This document shows positions 44,212 to 53,440 of a stretch of 64,000 nucleotides of DNA, one piece after another; positions within the stretch are counted from its first letter, which is position 1; each line of letters begins with the position of its first letter. Below the pieces are notes generated by a model. The model did not search any database. It had not been told where the DNA came from and saw only the letters and a program-made list of their open reading frames with translations. This stretch comes from Arthrobacter sp. NicSoilC5 (GTDB lineage Bacteria > Actinomycetota > Actinomycetes > Actinomycetales > Micrococcaceae): assembly GCF_019977395.1 (NCBI RefSeq), contig NZ_AP024660.1:372001-436000 (forward strand), written 5' to 3'. A program made the translations under genes and the position numbers.

Positions 44212-44528
44212 TGGGACTCCGGCAGGTTAAGGATCAGACCGTCGAGGTCTTGGTCTACGCGGATCTGGCAGGAGAGACGGCTGTTGGGCTTCCGTTCGCA
44301 CGTTGTGAACTCGAGCATGTCGTCCTCGTCGGGTCCCGGCTCCCCGACTTTGTCGACCCACGCCGTGTCGACATACACGTGGCAGGTAGCGCAGGAAGCT
44401 TCCCCGCCGCAGTCTGCCGCGATTCCGCTCACGCCACCGGTTAGTGCCGCACGCATCGCGCTTGAACCTTCGGCTGCTTCCACCTCCTGGGTTTTACCCT
44501 CGTGGTGGACAAAGAGAATCCTGGACAT
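44208..44528 (-). CDS. [2Fe-2S] ferredoxin, adrenodoxin/putidaredoxin type
   Basis: A 106-residue ferredoxin. Cluster ligands are Cys40, Cys46 and Cys49 (ADCGGEASCATCHVYVD) and Cys87 (SRLSCQIRV), the C-x5-C-x2-C...C spacing of the adrenodoxin family. The acidic PGPDEDDML helix is the usual partner-docking surface. Rieske dioxygenases more often use Rieske-type or chloroplast-type ferredoxins, so this is a class IIA-style chain, as described for the dioxin dioxygenase of Sphingomonas. The start shares one base with the MFS stop. Confidence 0.93.
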   Translation of the reverse strand: MSRILFVHHEGKTQEVEAAEGSSAMRAALTGGVSGIAADCGGEASCATCHVYVDTAWVDKVGEPGPDEDDMLEFTTCERKPNSRLSCQIRVDQDLDGLILNLPESQ

Positions 44529-45793
44529 TATTCCGCTTCTTTCTTAGTTGTTATGGTGCTAGCCGCACCTGGGACTTTTTCGCGGACAAAGAGCATCACG
44601 ATGGCACCCAGGAACGGGCCAACGGCAAGGGTGATGAAAGCCGCGTTGAATGATCCGGTTGCTGCGAAGACGGCGCCTACTGCCATCGGCGCAAACACGC
44701 TTCCGAGTTGCCACACCGCGTTAGCGAGTCCGGAAGCCGCTCCCGTGACCGAGCTGCGCACCAGCCTCGGAACCAAGGAGACGAGCAGTGGAGACCAGCC
44801 GTAGGCGGCGATTCCAAGGAACGGTGCGGCAATGATGAAAGCGATGGATGTCTCGAGCGTGCCAAATAGCAGGAGGATGAGGCCGAACAGACCGAGGAGG
44901 ACAATGGTGGGGCCTTTCCGGGCTCCCTTGAAGAACCTGTCAGTGACGAACCCGATGGCCGGTTTGGCCAGGATCGCGCTGATGGCAAAGATTGCCACGA
45001 CAAGGCCGGCGGTTTCAGGATCGATGCTGTGGCCCTTAATCATGAGCGCGTTGGACCAGGTGACGAAGCCGTAAAGACCCCAGAAGGCGCAGAGCCCGGC
45101 CAAGCACGTCAGGATGAGGTTGCGGTTGCGGGCCAGCGACCCAAACTCGGGTTTCTTGCCGGCCTCGCGGTTTAGCGCACGTTCCTCAAGCAGTGGGCCG
45201 GGGCGGACGGTGAAGAAGAGGGCGATTGCAACCACCACGGAAATGGCGCCAAATACGTGGTAGGAGGTCTGCCACCCGGACTGAGTGATCAGGGCCGGGA
45301 CCACCAGGTTTGCGACGGCAGTACCAAGAGAGGTGGCTGTGGTGAATATACCCATGGCCAGGCCCTGTTCGCGGGGACGGAACCAGCTTGTAATCAACCG
45401 GATCCCCGCAGAGTAATCCGCACCCGCGAAGAATCCGACGACCGCCTGGATGGCGATGCCGACCACGGGCGACGTAGCTGACCCGAACATGAACATCGCA
45501 ACACCGGCGCCAAGAAGGGAAATCGTCAGGACTATCCGTCCACCAAACGCGTCGGCGGCGAAGCCGCTGAGGGCGTTGGACACGACGTACCCGATGTAGT
45601 ACGCCGTGGCAAAGGCACCGAGGCTGGCAATGGGCACCGCAAGGCTATCGCCCACAAAGACAGATGCCGGTCCCCATGTGGACCGATCAATAGAGGTGAG
45701 AGTGAAGGATAACCACGCGGCCAAGAGAACAAGCCATCGGTAACCCGGCAATCTGATCCCTGATGTAGTAGCCGTGATTTCTGTGCTCGACAT
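44528..45793 (-). CDS. MFS transporter, probable aromatic acid/anion importer
   Basis: A 421-residue protein with 12 predicted helices. The start is ATG 45793, which has GGAGG just upstream; frames to 45850 and 45919 extend into the regulatory gap. The first helix reads YRWLVLLAAWLSFTLTSIDR. The loop 2-3 region is GFAADAFGGRIVL, with ITSWFRPREQGLAMGIFTTA, as in the anion:cation symporter group. It is first gene of an eight-gene operon ending at 39564, so it probably imports the oxygenase substrate, likely an organic acid. Confidence 0.88.
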   Translation of the reverse strand: MSSTEITATTSGIRLPGYRWLVLLAAWLSFTLTSIDRSTWGPASVFVGDSLAVPIASLGAFATAYYIGYVVSNALSGFAADAFGGRIVLTISLLGAGVAMFMFGSATSPVVGIAIQAVVGFFAGADYSAGIRLITSWFRPREQGLAMGIFTTATSLGTAVANLVVPALITQSGWQTSYHVFGAISVVVAIALFFTVRPGPLLEERALNREAGKKPEFGSLARNRNLILTCLAGLCAFWGLYGFVTWSNALMIKGHSIDPETAGLVVAIFAISAILAKPAIGFVTDRFFKGARKGPTIVLLGLFGLILLLFGTLETSIAFIIAAPFLGIAAYGWSPLLVSLVPRLVRSSVTGAASGLANAVWQLGSVFAPMAVGAVFAATGSFNAAFITLAVGPFLGAIVMLFVREKVPGAASTITTKKEAE

Positions 45794-45858
45794 TGAGCCT
45801 CCGGGATTGGGTTCCGTCTTCCAACCGGAAGGCGGAAACGAATTTGTCATTGCCCCGA

Positions 45859-45885
45859 TTATCATTCTGTGATAACCTATTATCA
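45859..45885. promoter_or_regulatory. Candidate IclR operator between the divergent MFS and iclR genes
   Basis: TTATCA-TTCTG-TGATAA at 45859-45875 is a palindrome with perfect 6-bp arms and a 5-base spacer, followed by another TTATCA at 45880-45885. It lies in the 146-bp gap between the two divergent starts, where IclR regulators usually bind. Confidence 0.6.
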
Positions 45886-45939
45886 GTGGGGTAGATCCAC
45901 CATAGAGCGGTACTGTCATGGAGTCAACAGAGGAGTGCT

Positions 45940-46692
45940 ATGTCCGCAGCAAAGTCGGGAACTGACAGTGCCCGCCGGGCGCTGGATCTTCTGTTCGCCT
46001 TCGAGAAAATGCCCATGGCCACGGTCCGGGAACTCTCCGATCAAACGCAGATGCCCCTTCCAACCGCCCACAGGTACGTGGCCATGCTGCGGGAAATGGG
46101 GCTGATAGAGGAGGCCAGGCACGGTACCTACCGGCTCACTATGCGGATGGCTTCCCTGGGGCAGGCGGCCCGCCAGGCGACGTCCCTTATTGACCTCGTT
46201 CACCCCTTCATGCAAGCGCTCAGTGACGAAGTTGAGGAAACCGTGCTGTTGGTCCAGCCTGTAGCTGGGCTGCCCGTTTGCACTCACCGCGTGGAGGCCA
46301 AACGGCGATTGCGGTTGTCCTTCGAAGTCGGGCAGCACATGCCTGCCCTACGCGGCGCAAGTCCCCGGCTGCTGCTCGCGAGTCAACCGGAAGATCGACG
46401 CCGCGCCTACATTGAAGAGGCGCTGGCCCGCGGGGAATTGGCGCCCGTCGCGGGCGTGGACGAACTTTTGGCCGAAGTTCGCGAGGACGCCGCGCGTGGG
46501 TGGGCGATCAGTAAAGAAGAGATCGACGAGGGGGTATGGAGCGCAGCAGCCCTAATCCGCAGCGAAGGCAAACCAATCGGCACGTTGTCAGCACCCTGTC
46601 CTATCTTTCGTCTCGACGAAGACAGAGCGGACACTCTCTTGAAGGCCGTGACTGACTCTGCTCGTAAAATCAGTACCGCCCTTGGTTCCTGA
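45940..46692 (+). CDS. IclR family transcriptional regulator
   Basis: A 250-residue protein from ATG behind GAGGAG. The winged HTH covers residues 10-70 (SARRALDLLFAFEKMPMATV, RELSDQTQMPLPTAHRYVAM, LREMGLIEEARHGTYRLTMR). The effector domain follows (IDLVHPFMQALSDEVEETVL, LVQPVAGLPVCTHRVEAKRR, GRGWAISKEEIDEGVWSAAA-like segment). It diverges from the oxygenase operon, so it is its likely regulator, with the aromatic substrate or an intermediate as effector. Confidence 0.9.
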   Translation: MSAAKSGTDSARRALDLLFAFEKMPMATVRELSDQTQMPLPTAHRYVAMLREMGLIEEARHGTYRLTMRMASLGQAARQATSLIDLVHPFMQALSDEVEETVLLVQPVAGLPVCTHRVEAKRRLRLSFEVGQHMPALRGASPRLLLASQPEDRRRAYIEEALARGELAPVAGVDELLAEVREDAARGWAISKEEIDEGVWSAAALIRSEGKPIGTLSAPCPIFRLDEDRADTLLKAVTDSARKISTALGS

Positions 46693-47306
46693 CGGAGTCT
46701 GCAGAGGAGGGATTAACCCCATATCTCCAGGACGCGCCAGGTATTGGAACGGCTCGTCATTAACGACCGTTTCTGACTCGCGACCAGCATGCTTCCCAAA
46801 AAGGTCGAAAAAGGTCCCTGTCGTCGGTCAGAACTGAGCTCCGAAATAAAAGGTGGTCAAAACCTACCGTCGAGGCTTTTTTACGCATACGGCAGCGTTA
46901 TTCGGGTTGCCAGGGTAAGTACCCGCGGAAGTCACTGGATTCCCAAGTAGCCGTAGAAGCGCCGTCTGCATCCTGGAGGAGTGAGCATTCGAACTGCCCA
47001 AGCAAGGACATGATGAAAGGACTGCTCGGAACTACCTGCAGCGACGCAACGTTTGCATGCCAATCTCTGATCAAAACTGGTACTCGAAAAGAATGTTGGT
47101 CAAAACTGTAGGTGCAGGCATTTTGCCCTCGCCGGCAAGGGCGGCAGTCGTCGGATCGTAGTGGACGAGCTCGTCGCATCAGGGACCGGTCATGTCTAGA
47201 CCTGTTCGATGGCTCAGTAAGCAAGAGACAACTGGACGACTTGTTTGCTTCAGCTGCAACCAGGGATAAGCTCCGCGCGCAATCCGCGGAACCGGTGAGG
47301 ATGTAG
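46693..47306. repeat. IS-end-like repeats flanking the aromatic cluster on the right
   Basis: No gene is supported. ACGACCGTTTCTG at 46763-46775 repeats the motif next to rhaB. GGTCAAAAC is found at 46855-46863 and 47098-47106, with a variant GATCAAAAC at 47069-47077 and a weaker GGTCAGAAC at 46826. Groups of such short direct repeats are typical of IS21-family ends, so this is probably the scar of one or more lost insertion sequences. Confidence 0.5.
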
Positions 47307-47380
47307 GTGTACAAGGTCCTCAGCTATCCCAGAACGATGCACCAGTGGAATCCCGGCGTCCTGACGCCGGAAGAAATTGA

Positions 47381-47908
47381 GGTGATGGGCGGAACCCGCT
47401 ACTCGGAGGCACCGACCGCCCTGGAACACGTGGAGCAACTGGCAAAGAGGACCGGCAACTTCTCAGGGCACTGGAACGCGATGGCCGCGCCAGTTACGAG
47501 GAACTGGCGCGCATCACGGGACTCTCGGTGCAGACGACCCAGCGCAGGGTGGAGCGGATGCGGCGCGAGGGGACACTGTTCATCCGCGCAGTCTTCGAGC
47601 CTGCGCTGCTCGGATTGCCGGTAGAGGTGCTGCTGTGGGTCAAAGTGCCGTTTCCGGAACTGGACCGCGTGGAAGCGGAAATGCTTCCTTCCCCGTCAGT
47701 CCGGTACGCCGCGGTCCTCGCCGGTGACTTCCAGCTTGTTGTCGATGCCGTCTTTCCCAGCCGCGCCGCACTTTCCACGTACCTGAAAGAGTCCCAGTGG
47801 GCCACCCGGGCGCAGGCCATCGAGCCGGCCGTGGTGGTAGACGCGCTGAAGCGCAGCGGAACAATGGCACTGTCGTTCGGCGAAGACCTCGGCGGGTACA
47901 GCTCCTGA
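47381..47908 (+). pseudogene. Lrp/AsnC family regulator, 5' part damaged
   Basis: From 47381 the frame reads through KEDRQLLRALERDGRASYEE, LARITGLSVQTTQRRVERMR (complete AsnC-type HTH), then the RAM sensor domain LPVEVLLWVKVPFPELDRVE and VRYAAVLAGDFQLVVDAVFP. But there is no ATG, GTG or TTG between the in-frame stop at 47378-47380 and a GTG at 47528 that lies inside the HTH. Another frame, open from 47307, overlaps the first part, suggesting a frameshift or a 5' replacement at the IS scar. As it stands the protein would lack a complete HTH. Confidence 0.6.
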
Positions 47909-47953
47909 CAGGGTTCGCCGTCGTGGCCGCTGGGGCAACACGACTTCCAGGCA

Positions 47954-48571
47954 CTACGCCAATGTGTTCAGGGTTTCCTGTTCCGCGGCGATGGTGGTGT
48001 TGTCGCCGTGGCCGGTGCGGACCACGGTCTGGGCGGGGAGGGTCAGCAGCTTCTCCCGGATGGAGGCCAGGATGGTGGGGTAGTCGCTGTAGGACCGGCC
48101 GGTGGCACCGGGGCCGCCGTTGAACAGCGTGTCCCCGGTGAAGACCGTTCCTTCGCTTTCGAGGTAGAAGCAGGTGGACCCCGGGGAGTGGCCGGGCGTG
48201 TGGATGGCCTTCAGGGTTGCCCCGCCCACCTGGAACTCGTCGCCGTCTGAGTGGTACTGGTCCGGTTTGGCGTCGGGGTAGACCTGCTCCCACAGCACCA
48301 GGTCCTCGGCGTTCAGGATGATCGGGGCGCCGAGGGCGTCAGCAATCTCCCGGGCGGCGCCGATGTGGTCGTTGTGCGCGTGGGTGAGCAGGATGGCCTT
48401 GACCTTCCGGCTGTGTACCTGGTTGATGATCGCGGCGGCGTCGTGGGGCGCGTCAATGATGAGGCATTCCTCGTCGTTGCCTACGATCCAGACGTTGTTG
48501 TCCACGTCCCAGGTGCCGCCGTCGAGCGAGAAAGTGCCCGAGGTGACCAGGTTCTCGATGGTGACGCTCAT
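47954..48571 (-). CDS. Metallo-beta-lactamase-fold hydrolase, mycothiol formaldehyde pathway
   Basis: A 205-residue MBL protein with the zinc motif [16 protein letters not shown] (His64, His66, Asp68, His69), [17 protein letters not shown] (third His) and [20 protein letters not shown]. It overlaps the mycothiol-dependent dehydrogenase stop by four bases. This pairing is conserved in actinobacteria, where the hydrolase is thought to split S-formylmycothiol or a related thioester made by the dehydrogenase, giving formate and free mycothiol. Confidence 0.88.
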   Translation of the reverse strand: MSVTIENLVTSGTFSLDGGTWDVDNNVWIVGNDEECLIIDAPHDAAAIINQVHSRKVKAILLTHAHNDHIGAAREIADALGAPIILNAEDLVLWEQVYPDAKPDQYHSDGDEFQVGGATLKAIHTPGHSPGSTCFYLESEGTVFTGDTLFNGGPGATGRSYSDYPTILASIREKLLTLPAQTVVRTGHGDNTTIAAEQETLNTLA

Positions 48572-49674
48572 GCGGCAGACCCTGCCGGCTGGACTTCGAC
48601 GACGGAGCGCAGCACTTTGCCCTCGTGCATCTTGCCGAAGGCTTCCTCCACTTGGTCGATGGTGATGCGCTCGGAGACGAACGCGTCCAGATCCAGGTTG
48701 CCCTGCTTGTAGTGCGAGACGAGCATGGGGAAGTCCCGGGAGGGCAGGCAGTCGCCGTACCAGGAGGACTTCAGCGATCCGCCGCGGCCAAAGACGTCCA
48801 GCAGCGGCAGCTCCAGCTGCATCTCCGGCGTCGGGACGCCGACCAGGACCACGCGGCCGGCGAGGTCGCGGGCGTAGAACGCCTGCTTGTAGGTTTCGGG
48901 ACGGCCGACGGCGTCAATCACCACGTCGGCGCCGTTGCCTCCGGTGAGGGCGCGGATGGCCTCCACGGCGTCCTCCTGCCGGGAGTTCACGCCATGGGTG
49001 GCGCCGAGGGACGTGGCCATGCCGATCTTGTTGTCGTCGATGTCAACGGCGATGATCGTCGTCGCACCGGCCAGCCTGGCGCCGGCGATCGCGGCGATGC
49101 CCACACCGCCGCAGCCGATCACTGCGACGGACTCGCCGCGCTTGACCTCGCCGGTGTTGATCGCGGCACCGATGCCGGCCATGATGCCGCAGCCCAACAG
49201 GCTCACCGCGGCAGCATCGACGTCGGGGTCCACCTTGGTGCACTGCCCGGCAGCCACCAGGGTCTTCTCGGCGAAAGCACCGATGCCCAGCGCCGGCGAA
49301 AGCTCCGTGCCGTCCTCGAGGGTCATTTTCTGGGTGGCGTTGTGCGTATTGAAGCAGTACTGCGGCTGGCCCTTGGCACAGGCCCGGCACTCGCCGCACA
49401 CGGCGCGCCAGTTCAGGATGACGCGGTCCCCGGGCGCCACGGACGTCACGTCCGGACCAACGGCGCTCACAACACCCGTGGCCTCATGACCCAGCAGGTA
49501 CGGGAAATCATCGCCGATGCCGCCCTGCTTGTAATGCAGGTCCGTGTGGCAGACACCGCAGGTCAGGACGTCCACCAGCGCCTCCCCCGGCCCCGGATCC
49601 GGCACCAGGATCGTCTCCAACGACACCGGAGCGTTCTTTTCCTTAACCACTACTGCTTGGACTTTGTGGACCAT
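48568..49674 (-). CDS. mscR: S-(hydroxymethyl)mycothiol dehydrogenase
   Basis: A 368-residue zinc alcohol dehydrogenase oxidising the formaldehyde-mycothiol adduct with NAD. Catalytic zinc ligands lie in [20 protein letters not shown] and [10 protein letters not shown]; the structural zinc in [40 protein letters not shown] and [20 protein letters not shown] are hallmarks of MscR, with the NAD site [23 protein letters not shown] 49674, behind AAGGAA, is preferred over 49692. Its presence beside a sarcosine-oxidase-type gene fits removal of formaldehyde from N-demethylation. Confidence 0.93.
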   Translation of the reverse strand: MVHKVQAVVVKEKNAPVSLETILVPDPGPGEALVDVLTCGVCHTDLHYKQGGIGDDFPYLLGHEATGVVSAVGPDVTSVAPGDRVILNWRAVCGECRACAKGQPQYCFNTHNATQKMTLEDGTELSPALGIGAFAEKTLVAAGQCTKVDPDVDAAAVSLLGCGIMAGIGAAINTGEVKRGESVAVIGCGGVGIAAIAGARLAGATTIIAVDIDDNKIGMATSLGATHGVNSRQEDAVEAIRALTGGNGADVVIDAVGRPETYKQAFYARDLAGRVVLVGVPTPEMQLELPLLDVFGRGGSLKSSWYGDCLPSRDFPMLVSHYKQGNLDLDAFVSERITIDQVEEAFGKMHEGKVLRSVVEVQPAGSAA

Positions 49675-49719
49675 GAGGCTGTGTTCCTTCATTTGTGTTC
49701 TTGCTGTCGAACCGGCGGA

Positions 49720-49944
49720 TCAGATGTTTCTGGTGCCGAGATGCCAGATTCTGTGGGTCCCGACACTGAGGAGTTGGCGGTCACCACTGGAGAGTCTGCG
49801 GACCCAGATGACACCGATGTCCGCTGCTGTTTCTTCCACTTGGAGCCCGTCCTGGTAGAAGAGGTCTTCTGAAACGGCGACCCTGTCCCCGGCCTGGAGA
49901 ATGGACCAGTCCTCTATTTCAACTGCCTGGGTATGGCGGTTCAT
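49720..49944 (-). CDS. Small protein of unknown function before mscR
   Basis: A 74-residue protein from ATG 49944, which has GGAGG five bases upstream. It reads WSILQAGDRVAVSEDLFYQD, GLQVEETAADIGVIWVRRLS and RQLLSVGTHRIWHL, a short beta-rich pattern (AGDRV-V...G-V...IWV). It resembles in outline the 86-residue protein at 17225. It is 45 bases from mscR on the same strand, so likely in the same transcript. No function can be assigned. Confidence 0.55.
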   Translation of the reverse strand: MNRHTQAVEIEDWSILQAGDRVAVSEDLFYQDGLQVEETAADIGVIWVRRLSSGDRQLLSVGTHRIWHLGTRNI

Positions 49945-50060
49945 TGAATCCTCCGCAATATCGCTTGGCACTACCGCTCGCTGTAACTACGAAGCGACCC
50001 TCAGCCTTGGCCTTCCGCGGTGGGGCACTGCCTGCAGCGGTGCCCCCCGTCAGTGGTGTT

Positions 50061-51458
50061 TCAGCCGTTGATGATTTGGGGCACGCCGAGGTGTTTGAGT
50101 CCTTCGACGCCGAATTCGAGCCCGTAGCCGGATTGTTTCGCGCCACCGAAAGGGATACGTGGGTCGACGGCGCCGTGTTTGTTGATCCAGACGGTACCTG
50201 CTTGGATTCGGGCGGCGACGTTGCGGGCTGTTGCCGGGTTGGAGGACCAGACGGAGGCGCCGAGGCCGACGTCGAGGGCGTTTGCTTTCTGGATTGCTTC
50301 GTCGATGGTGCTGTAGCGGATGATGGGCAGGGCAGGGCCGAATTGTTCTTCGGCGACGAGCGGGTTGTCGTTGTCGACGTCGGCCACGAGGGTGGTGGGG
50401 TAGAAGTAGCCGGGCTGGTCAGTGTCCGGGTTTCCGCCGAGGAGGACGCGGGCCCCGGAGGCTTTGGCGGCCTCGACCAGGTTCGCGACGATCTCGTACT
50501 GTGCCTTGTTCTGCAGCGGTCCCAGGACATTGTTTTCGTCCAGGCCGTTGCCCATCGGCATGGCCTTGGCCACATTGGTGAGCTCCTCGCAGACGGCGTC
50601 GTAGATGTCGTCGTGGACGTAGAGGCGTTTCAGGGCAGCGCAGGTTTGGCCGGTGTTGATGAAGGCACCCCAGAACAGACCTTCGGCGATGGCCTTCGGG
50701 TCGGCGTCGGGCAGGACGATGCCGGCGTCGTTACCGCCGAGCTCCAGGGTGAGCCGCTTGACGGTGTCCGCGGAGGATTTGATGATCGCCTTGCCCGTTG
50801 CGGTGGAGCCGGTGAACATGATCTTCCCGATGGAAGGGTGCGAGGCGAGGGCCTCGCCTACATCGCGTCCGCCGGAGACCACGGTGAGGAGTCCTTCGGG
50901 CAGTGCTTCGTTGAGGGTTTCAACGAGGGCAAGCACGCTGAGCGGGGTGTATTCGGAGGGTTTGACCACCACGGCGTTGCCCATTCTCAGTGCGGGGGCG
51001 ACCTGCCATACGGTGATCATCATGGGCCAGTTCCATGGCCCGATGGCCCCGACGACGCCGATGGGCCGGTAATGCAGCTCCGCACGGGTTTCACCGTCAT
51101 CGACCAGGGTTTCCGATTCGAGCGGTGTCCCGGCGGCGGCGCGGAGCCAGGCGGCGCAGGCGCCGACTTCGAAGCGGGCGTTGGGGCCGTTCAGCGGTTT
51201 GCCCTGCTCGCGGGACAGCAATTGGGCGAGTTCTTCCGCGCGCGCTTCGACGGCGTCGGCGGCCTTCAGCAGTGCAGCGGACCGTGCCTCGTGACCGAGT
51301 GTGGCCCAGCCGGGCTGGGCGGCGACGGCTACGTCGATGGCGTGCTGCAGGTCCGCGACCGTGTGGACGGGTGCGTCGCCGACGGGTTCACCGGTGGCGG
51401 GATTGAAGATGGTCCGGGTGGAGACGGAGTCCTGGGTAAGGACAGGCGTGGTGTTCAT
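50061..51458 (-). CDS. NAD-dependent aldehyde dehydrogenase
   Basis: A 465-residue ALDH superfamily enzyme. The active site is complete: Glu239 in RLTLELGGNDAGIV and Cys273 in FINTGQTCAALKRLY. The nucleotide-binding part is VVKPSEYTPLSVLALVETLN and KIMFTGSTATGKAI, and IGPWNWPMMITVWQVAPALR carries the oxyanion Asn. It oxidises an aldehyde to its acid. By context the aldehyde comes from the amino-alcohol phospho-lyase encoded 52 bases upstream. Substrate specificity cannot be read directly; the closest familiar outlines are betaine- and succinate-semialdehyde-type enzymes. Confidence 0.92.
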   Translation of the reverse strand: MNTTPVLTQDSVSTRTIFNPATGEPVGDAPVHTVADLQHAIDVAVAAQPGWATLGHEARSAALLKAADAVEARAEELAQLLSREQGKPLNGPNARFEVGACAAWLRAAAGTPLESETLVDDGETRAELHYRPIGVVGAIGPWNWPMMITVWQVAPALRMGNAVVVKPSEYTPLSVLALVETLNEALPEGLLTVVSGGRDVGEALASHPSIGKIMFTGSTATGKAIIKSSADTVKRLTLELGGNDAGIVLPDADPKAIAEGLFWGAFINTGQTCAALKRLYVHDDIYDAVCEELTNVAKAMPMGNGLDENNVLGPLQNKAQYEIVANLVEAAKASGARVLLGGNPDTDQPGYFYPTTLVADVDNDNPLVAEEQFGPALPIIRYSTIDEAIQKANALDVGLGASVWSSNPATARNVAARIQAGTVWINKHGAVDPRIPFGGAKQSGYGLEFGVEGLKHLGVPQIING

Positions 51459-51510
51459 GGCATTCTCCTCATTGAGTGGTTAGTTGTTGTTCCGGGTGAA
51501 TCCGGGATGG

Positions 51511-52851
51511 TCACCATTGGTTTTGATCAGCTGGGTCGTTGAGTGTTTCCAGTGCCAGACGGAGTTGCTCGATCATGTGTTGGGCGTGTTCGAGTTCGAA
51601 GACGAGCGGTGGCCTCATTTTGAGGACGTTTTCGTGGCGACCGATCTTTCCGATCAGGACGCCGCGGGAACGCATCTCTTCTGTGAGTGCCTTGGTGGCG
51701 GCGGGGTCCGGCGTCGCATCGTCGGGATTGACGATTTCCAGGCCAAAGAAGAGGCCCCGGCCGCGTACGTTCTTGATCCTGGGGTTGCCCTTAGTAAGGG
51801 CTGCGAGTTCGTCAGCGATGTATTTGCCGAGTTGGTGTGCATTGTCAAGAAGCCCGTTCTCTTCCATGACCTGCAGGACAGCAAGGCCTGCTGCCGACGA
51901 AACGGGGTTTCCAGCAAATGTGTTGAAGTAGGTGTTGTTTTCCCCGAATTCCTCCATCAGTGCGTGCGTGGTGATGACGCCACCTACGGGGTGGCCGTTA
52001 CCCATCGGCTTGCCAAGCGTCACCAGATCAGGGGTCCTGGCGAAAGCCTGGTGGCCCCACATGTGGTTGCCGGTCCGTCCGAAGCCCGACTGGACCTCGT
52101 CCGCTATGACCAGTCCGCCGGCGGCCCGGACCCGGTCGGTGACCGCCTCGATGTAGCCCTCGGGGGTCTGCAGGAGTCCCTCGGTTGAGAACAGCGGGTC
52201 ATACAGGATGGCTGAGACGCCGTAGCCTTCGGCCTGGAGCGAGGAGATGGCTGCGTCGACGTCGCGCAGCGCTTCCTGGAGGAGGCGCTTTCGTTTAGCC
52301 GGTGTCAGCCCTGCTGCGTCCGGAATCCGAAGGGGGCGTACGTGGGCGCCGAGGGGTTCTTTGACCTGGAGGCCGGTGGTCAATTCGGCAAGGGTCGTGG
52401 TGTTGCCGTGGTAGCTGTGGTCCGAAATAAGGATGCCGGTGTTGCCGGTGTGTTGCCGTGCGATTCGCAGCGCGAGCTCGTTTGCTTCCGATCCGCTGTT
52501 GGTGAAAAACACCCGCTCCAAGGGGGAATCAAAGAGCGCCAGCAGCTTTTCCGCGTACTCAACGACGCGCGAGTTGAGGTACCTCGTGTGGAGGTTGACG
52601 GTCTGCAGCTGGGCTGTGATTGCTTCGCGGACGACAGGGTTGGAGTGTCCGACGTGGGGAACGTTGTTGTAGACATCCAGGTAGGTCTTGCCGGTGGCGT
52701 CGTGGACCCACACGCCTTCGCCGGCCACGATTTCCAGGGGAGTGGCATAGAACAGCGGGGAGTGGCGCCCGATGGTGCGTTCGCGGCGGTCAATGAGGCT
52801 TTCTTGAAGGAGCGCGTCGGGTGCCGGTTCTGTGGCTGTTTCGAGTGTCAT
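51511..52851 (-). CDS. Class III aminotransferase-fold PLP enzyme, amino-alcohol phospho-lyase candidate
   Basis: A 446-residue PLP enzyme. SGSEANELALRIARQHTGNT binds the cofactor phosphate; GGLVIADEVQSGFGRTG holds the pyridine-contacting Asp; PDLVTLGKPMGNGHPVGGVI contains the Schiff-base Lys. The phrase GKPMGNGHPV and the N-terminal YLDVYNNVPHVGHSNP are typical of the AGXT2L branch, where ethanolamine-phosphate and phosphohydroxylysine phospho-lyases sit. An APH-type kinase gene and an aldehyde dehydrogenase gene are nearby, as in phosphorylation-dependent amino-alcohol breakdown. Plain transamination remains possible. Confidence 0.85.
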   Translation of the reverse strand: MTLETATEPAPDALLQESLIDRRERTIGRHSPLFYATPLEIVAGEGVWVHDATGKTYLDVYNNVPHVGHSNPVVREAITAQLQTVNLHTRYLNSRVVEYAEKLLALFDSPLERVFFTNSGSEANELALRIARQHTGNTGILISDHSYHGNTTTLAELTTGLQVKEPLGAHVRPLRIPDAAGLTPAKRKRLLQEALRDVDAAISSLQAEGYGVSAILYDPLFSTEGLLQTPEGYIEAVTDRVRAAGGLVIADEVQSGFGRTGNHMWGHQAFARTPDLVTLGKPMGNGHPVGGVITTHALMEEFGENNTYFNTFAGNPVSSAAGLAVLQVMEENGLLDNAHQLGKYIADELAALTKGNPRIKNVRGRGLFFGLEIVNPDDATPDPAATKALTEEMRSRGVLIGKIGRHENVLKMRPPLVFELEHAQHMIEQLRLALETLNDPADQNQW

Positions 52852-52946
52852 TGCTGTCCTTGGCCGTTGGTGCGGATTTAAGTCCGGAACATGAGTCGGT
52901 GGGTGTTGCCGGGGTCGGACGGTCGATGGCCGGCCCCGGCAACCGG

Positions 52947-53345
52947 TTAGAGGGCTTGGGCGCCGGCAGTAGCGACCAGGTGGTCGTTTTCAACGGTGCT
53001 GCCGCTGACACCGATGGCGCCGACGGTGACCCCGTCTTTGGTCAGTGGGATGCCTCCGGGAAAGGTGATCAGGCCGCCATTGGATACTTCGATGTTGAAC
53101 AGCGGTCCGCCGGGCTGCGAGATGGAGCCGATGTCTCCGGTCGGCATGTCGAAGTAGCGCGCCGTGCGTGCCTTCTTGATGGCGATGTCTATGCTGCCAA
53201 GCCACGCACCGTCCATGCGGGTGAAGGCCTTGAGGTTTCCGCCGGCGTCTACAACGGCAATGTTCATCAGGGTTTCCGAGGACAGGGCTGCCTCTCGTGC
53301 CGCTTCAACTATCTTGTGTGCTTCTTGCTGCGTGATGTCGTTCAT
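52947..53345 (-). CDS. GlcG/HbpS-like heme-binding family protein
   Basis: A 132-residue protein of the GlcG/HbpS (PF03928) fold. Conserved stretches are [55 protein letters not shown] and [19 protein letters not shown]. Members bind heme or corrinoid-like ligands or have unknown roles, and often accompany oxidases and catabolic operons. Its exact role here is unknown. It stands between the kinase and phospho-lyase genes with 95-base gaps on each side. Confidence 0.85.
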   Translation of the reverse strand: MNDITQQEAHKIVEAAREAALSSETLMNIAVVDAGGNLKAFTRMDGAWLGSIDIAIKKARTARYFDMPTGDIGSISQPGGPLFNIEVSNGGLITFPGGIPLTKDGVTVGAIGVSGSTVENDHLVATAGAQAL

Positions 53346-53440
53346 CTGTTGCTCCGAAATCTTTTCCTGTTTAAGGGCGTAGTTGTATTGACTGGCGTAG
53401 AGCCAGCCCTGGTCAGGTGCTAACGCGCGCGGGGGTTTTG

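Noticed and set aside
48625..51542. Plus-strand frames of 415 and 532 residues opposite mscR and the aldehyde dehydrogenase
   Set aside because: Both are antisense shadows; the sense genes show complete active sites.
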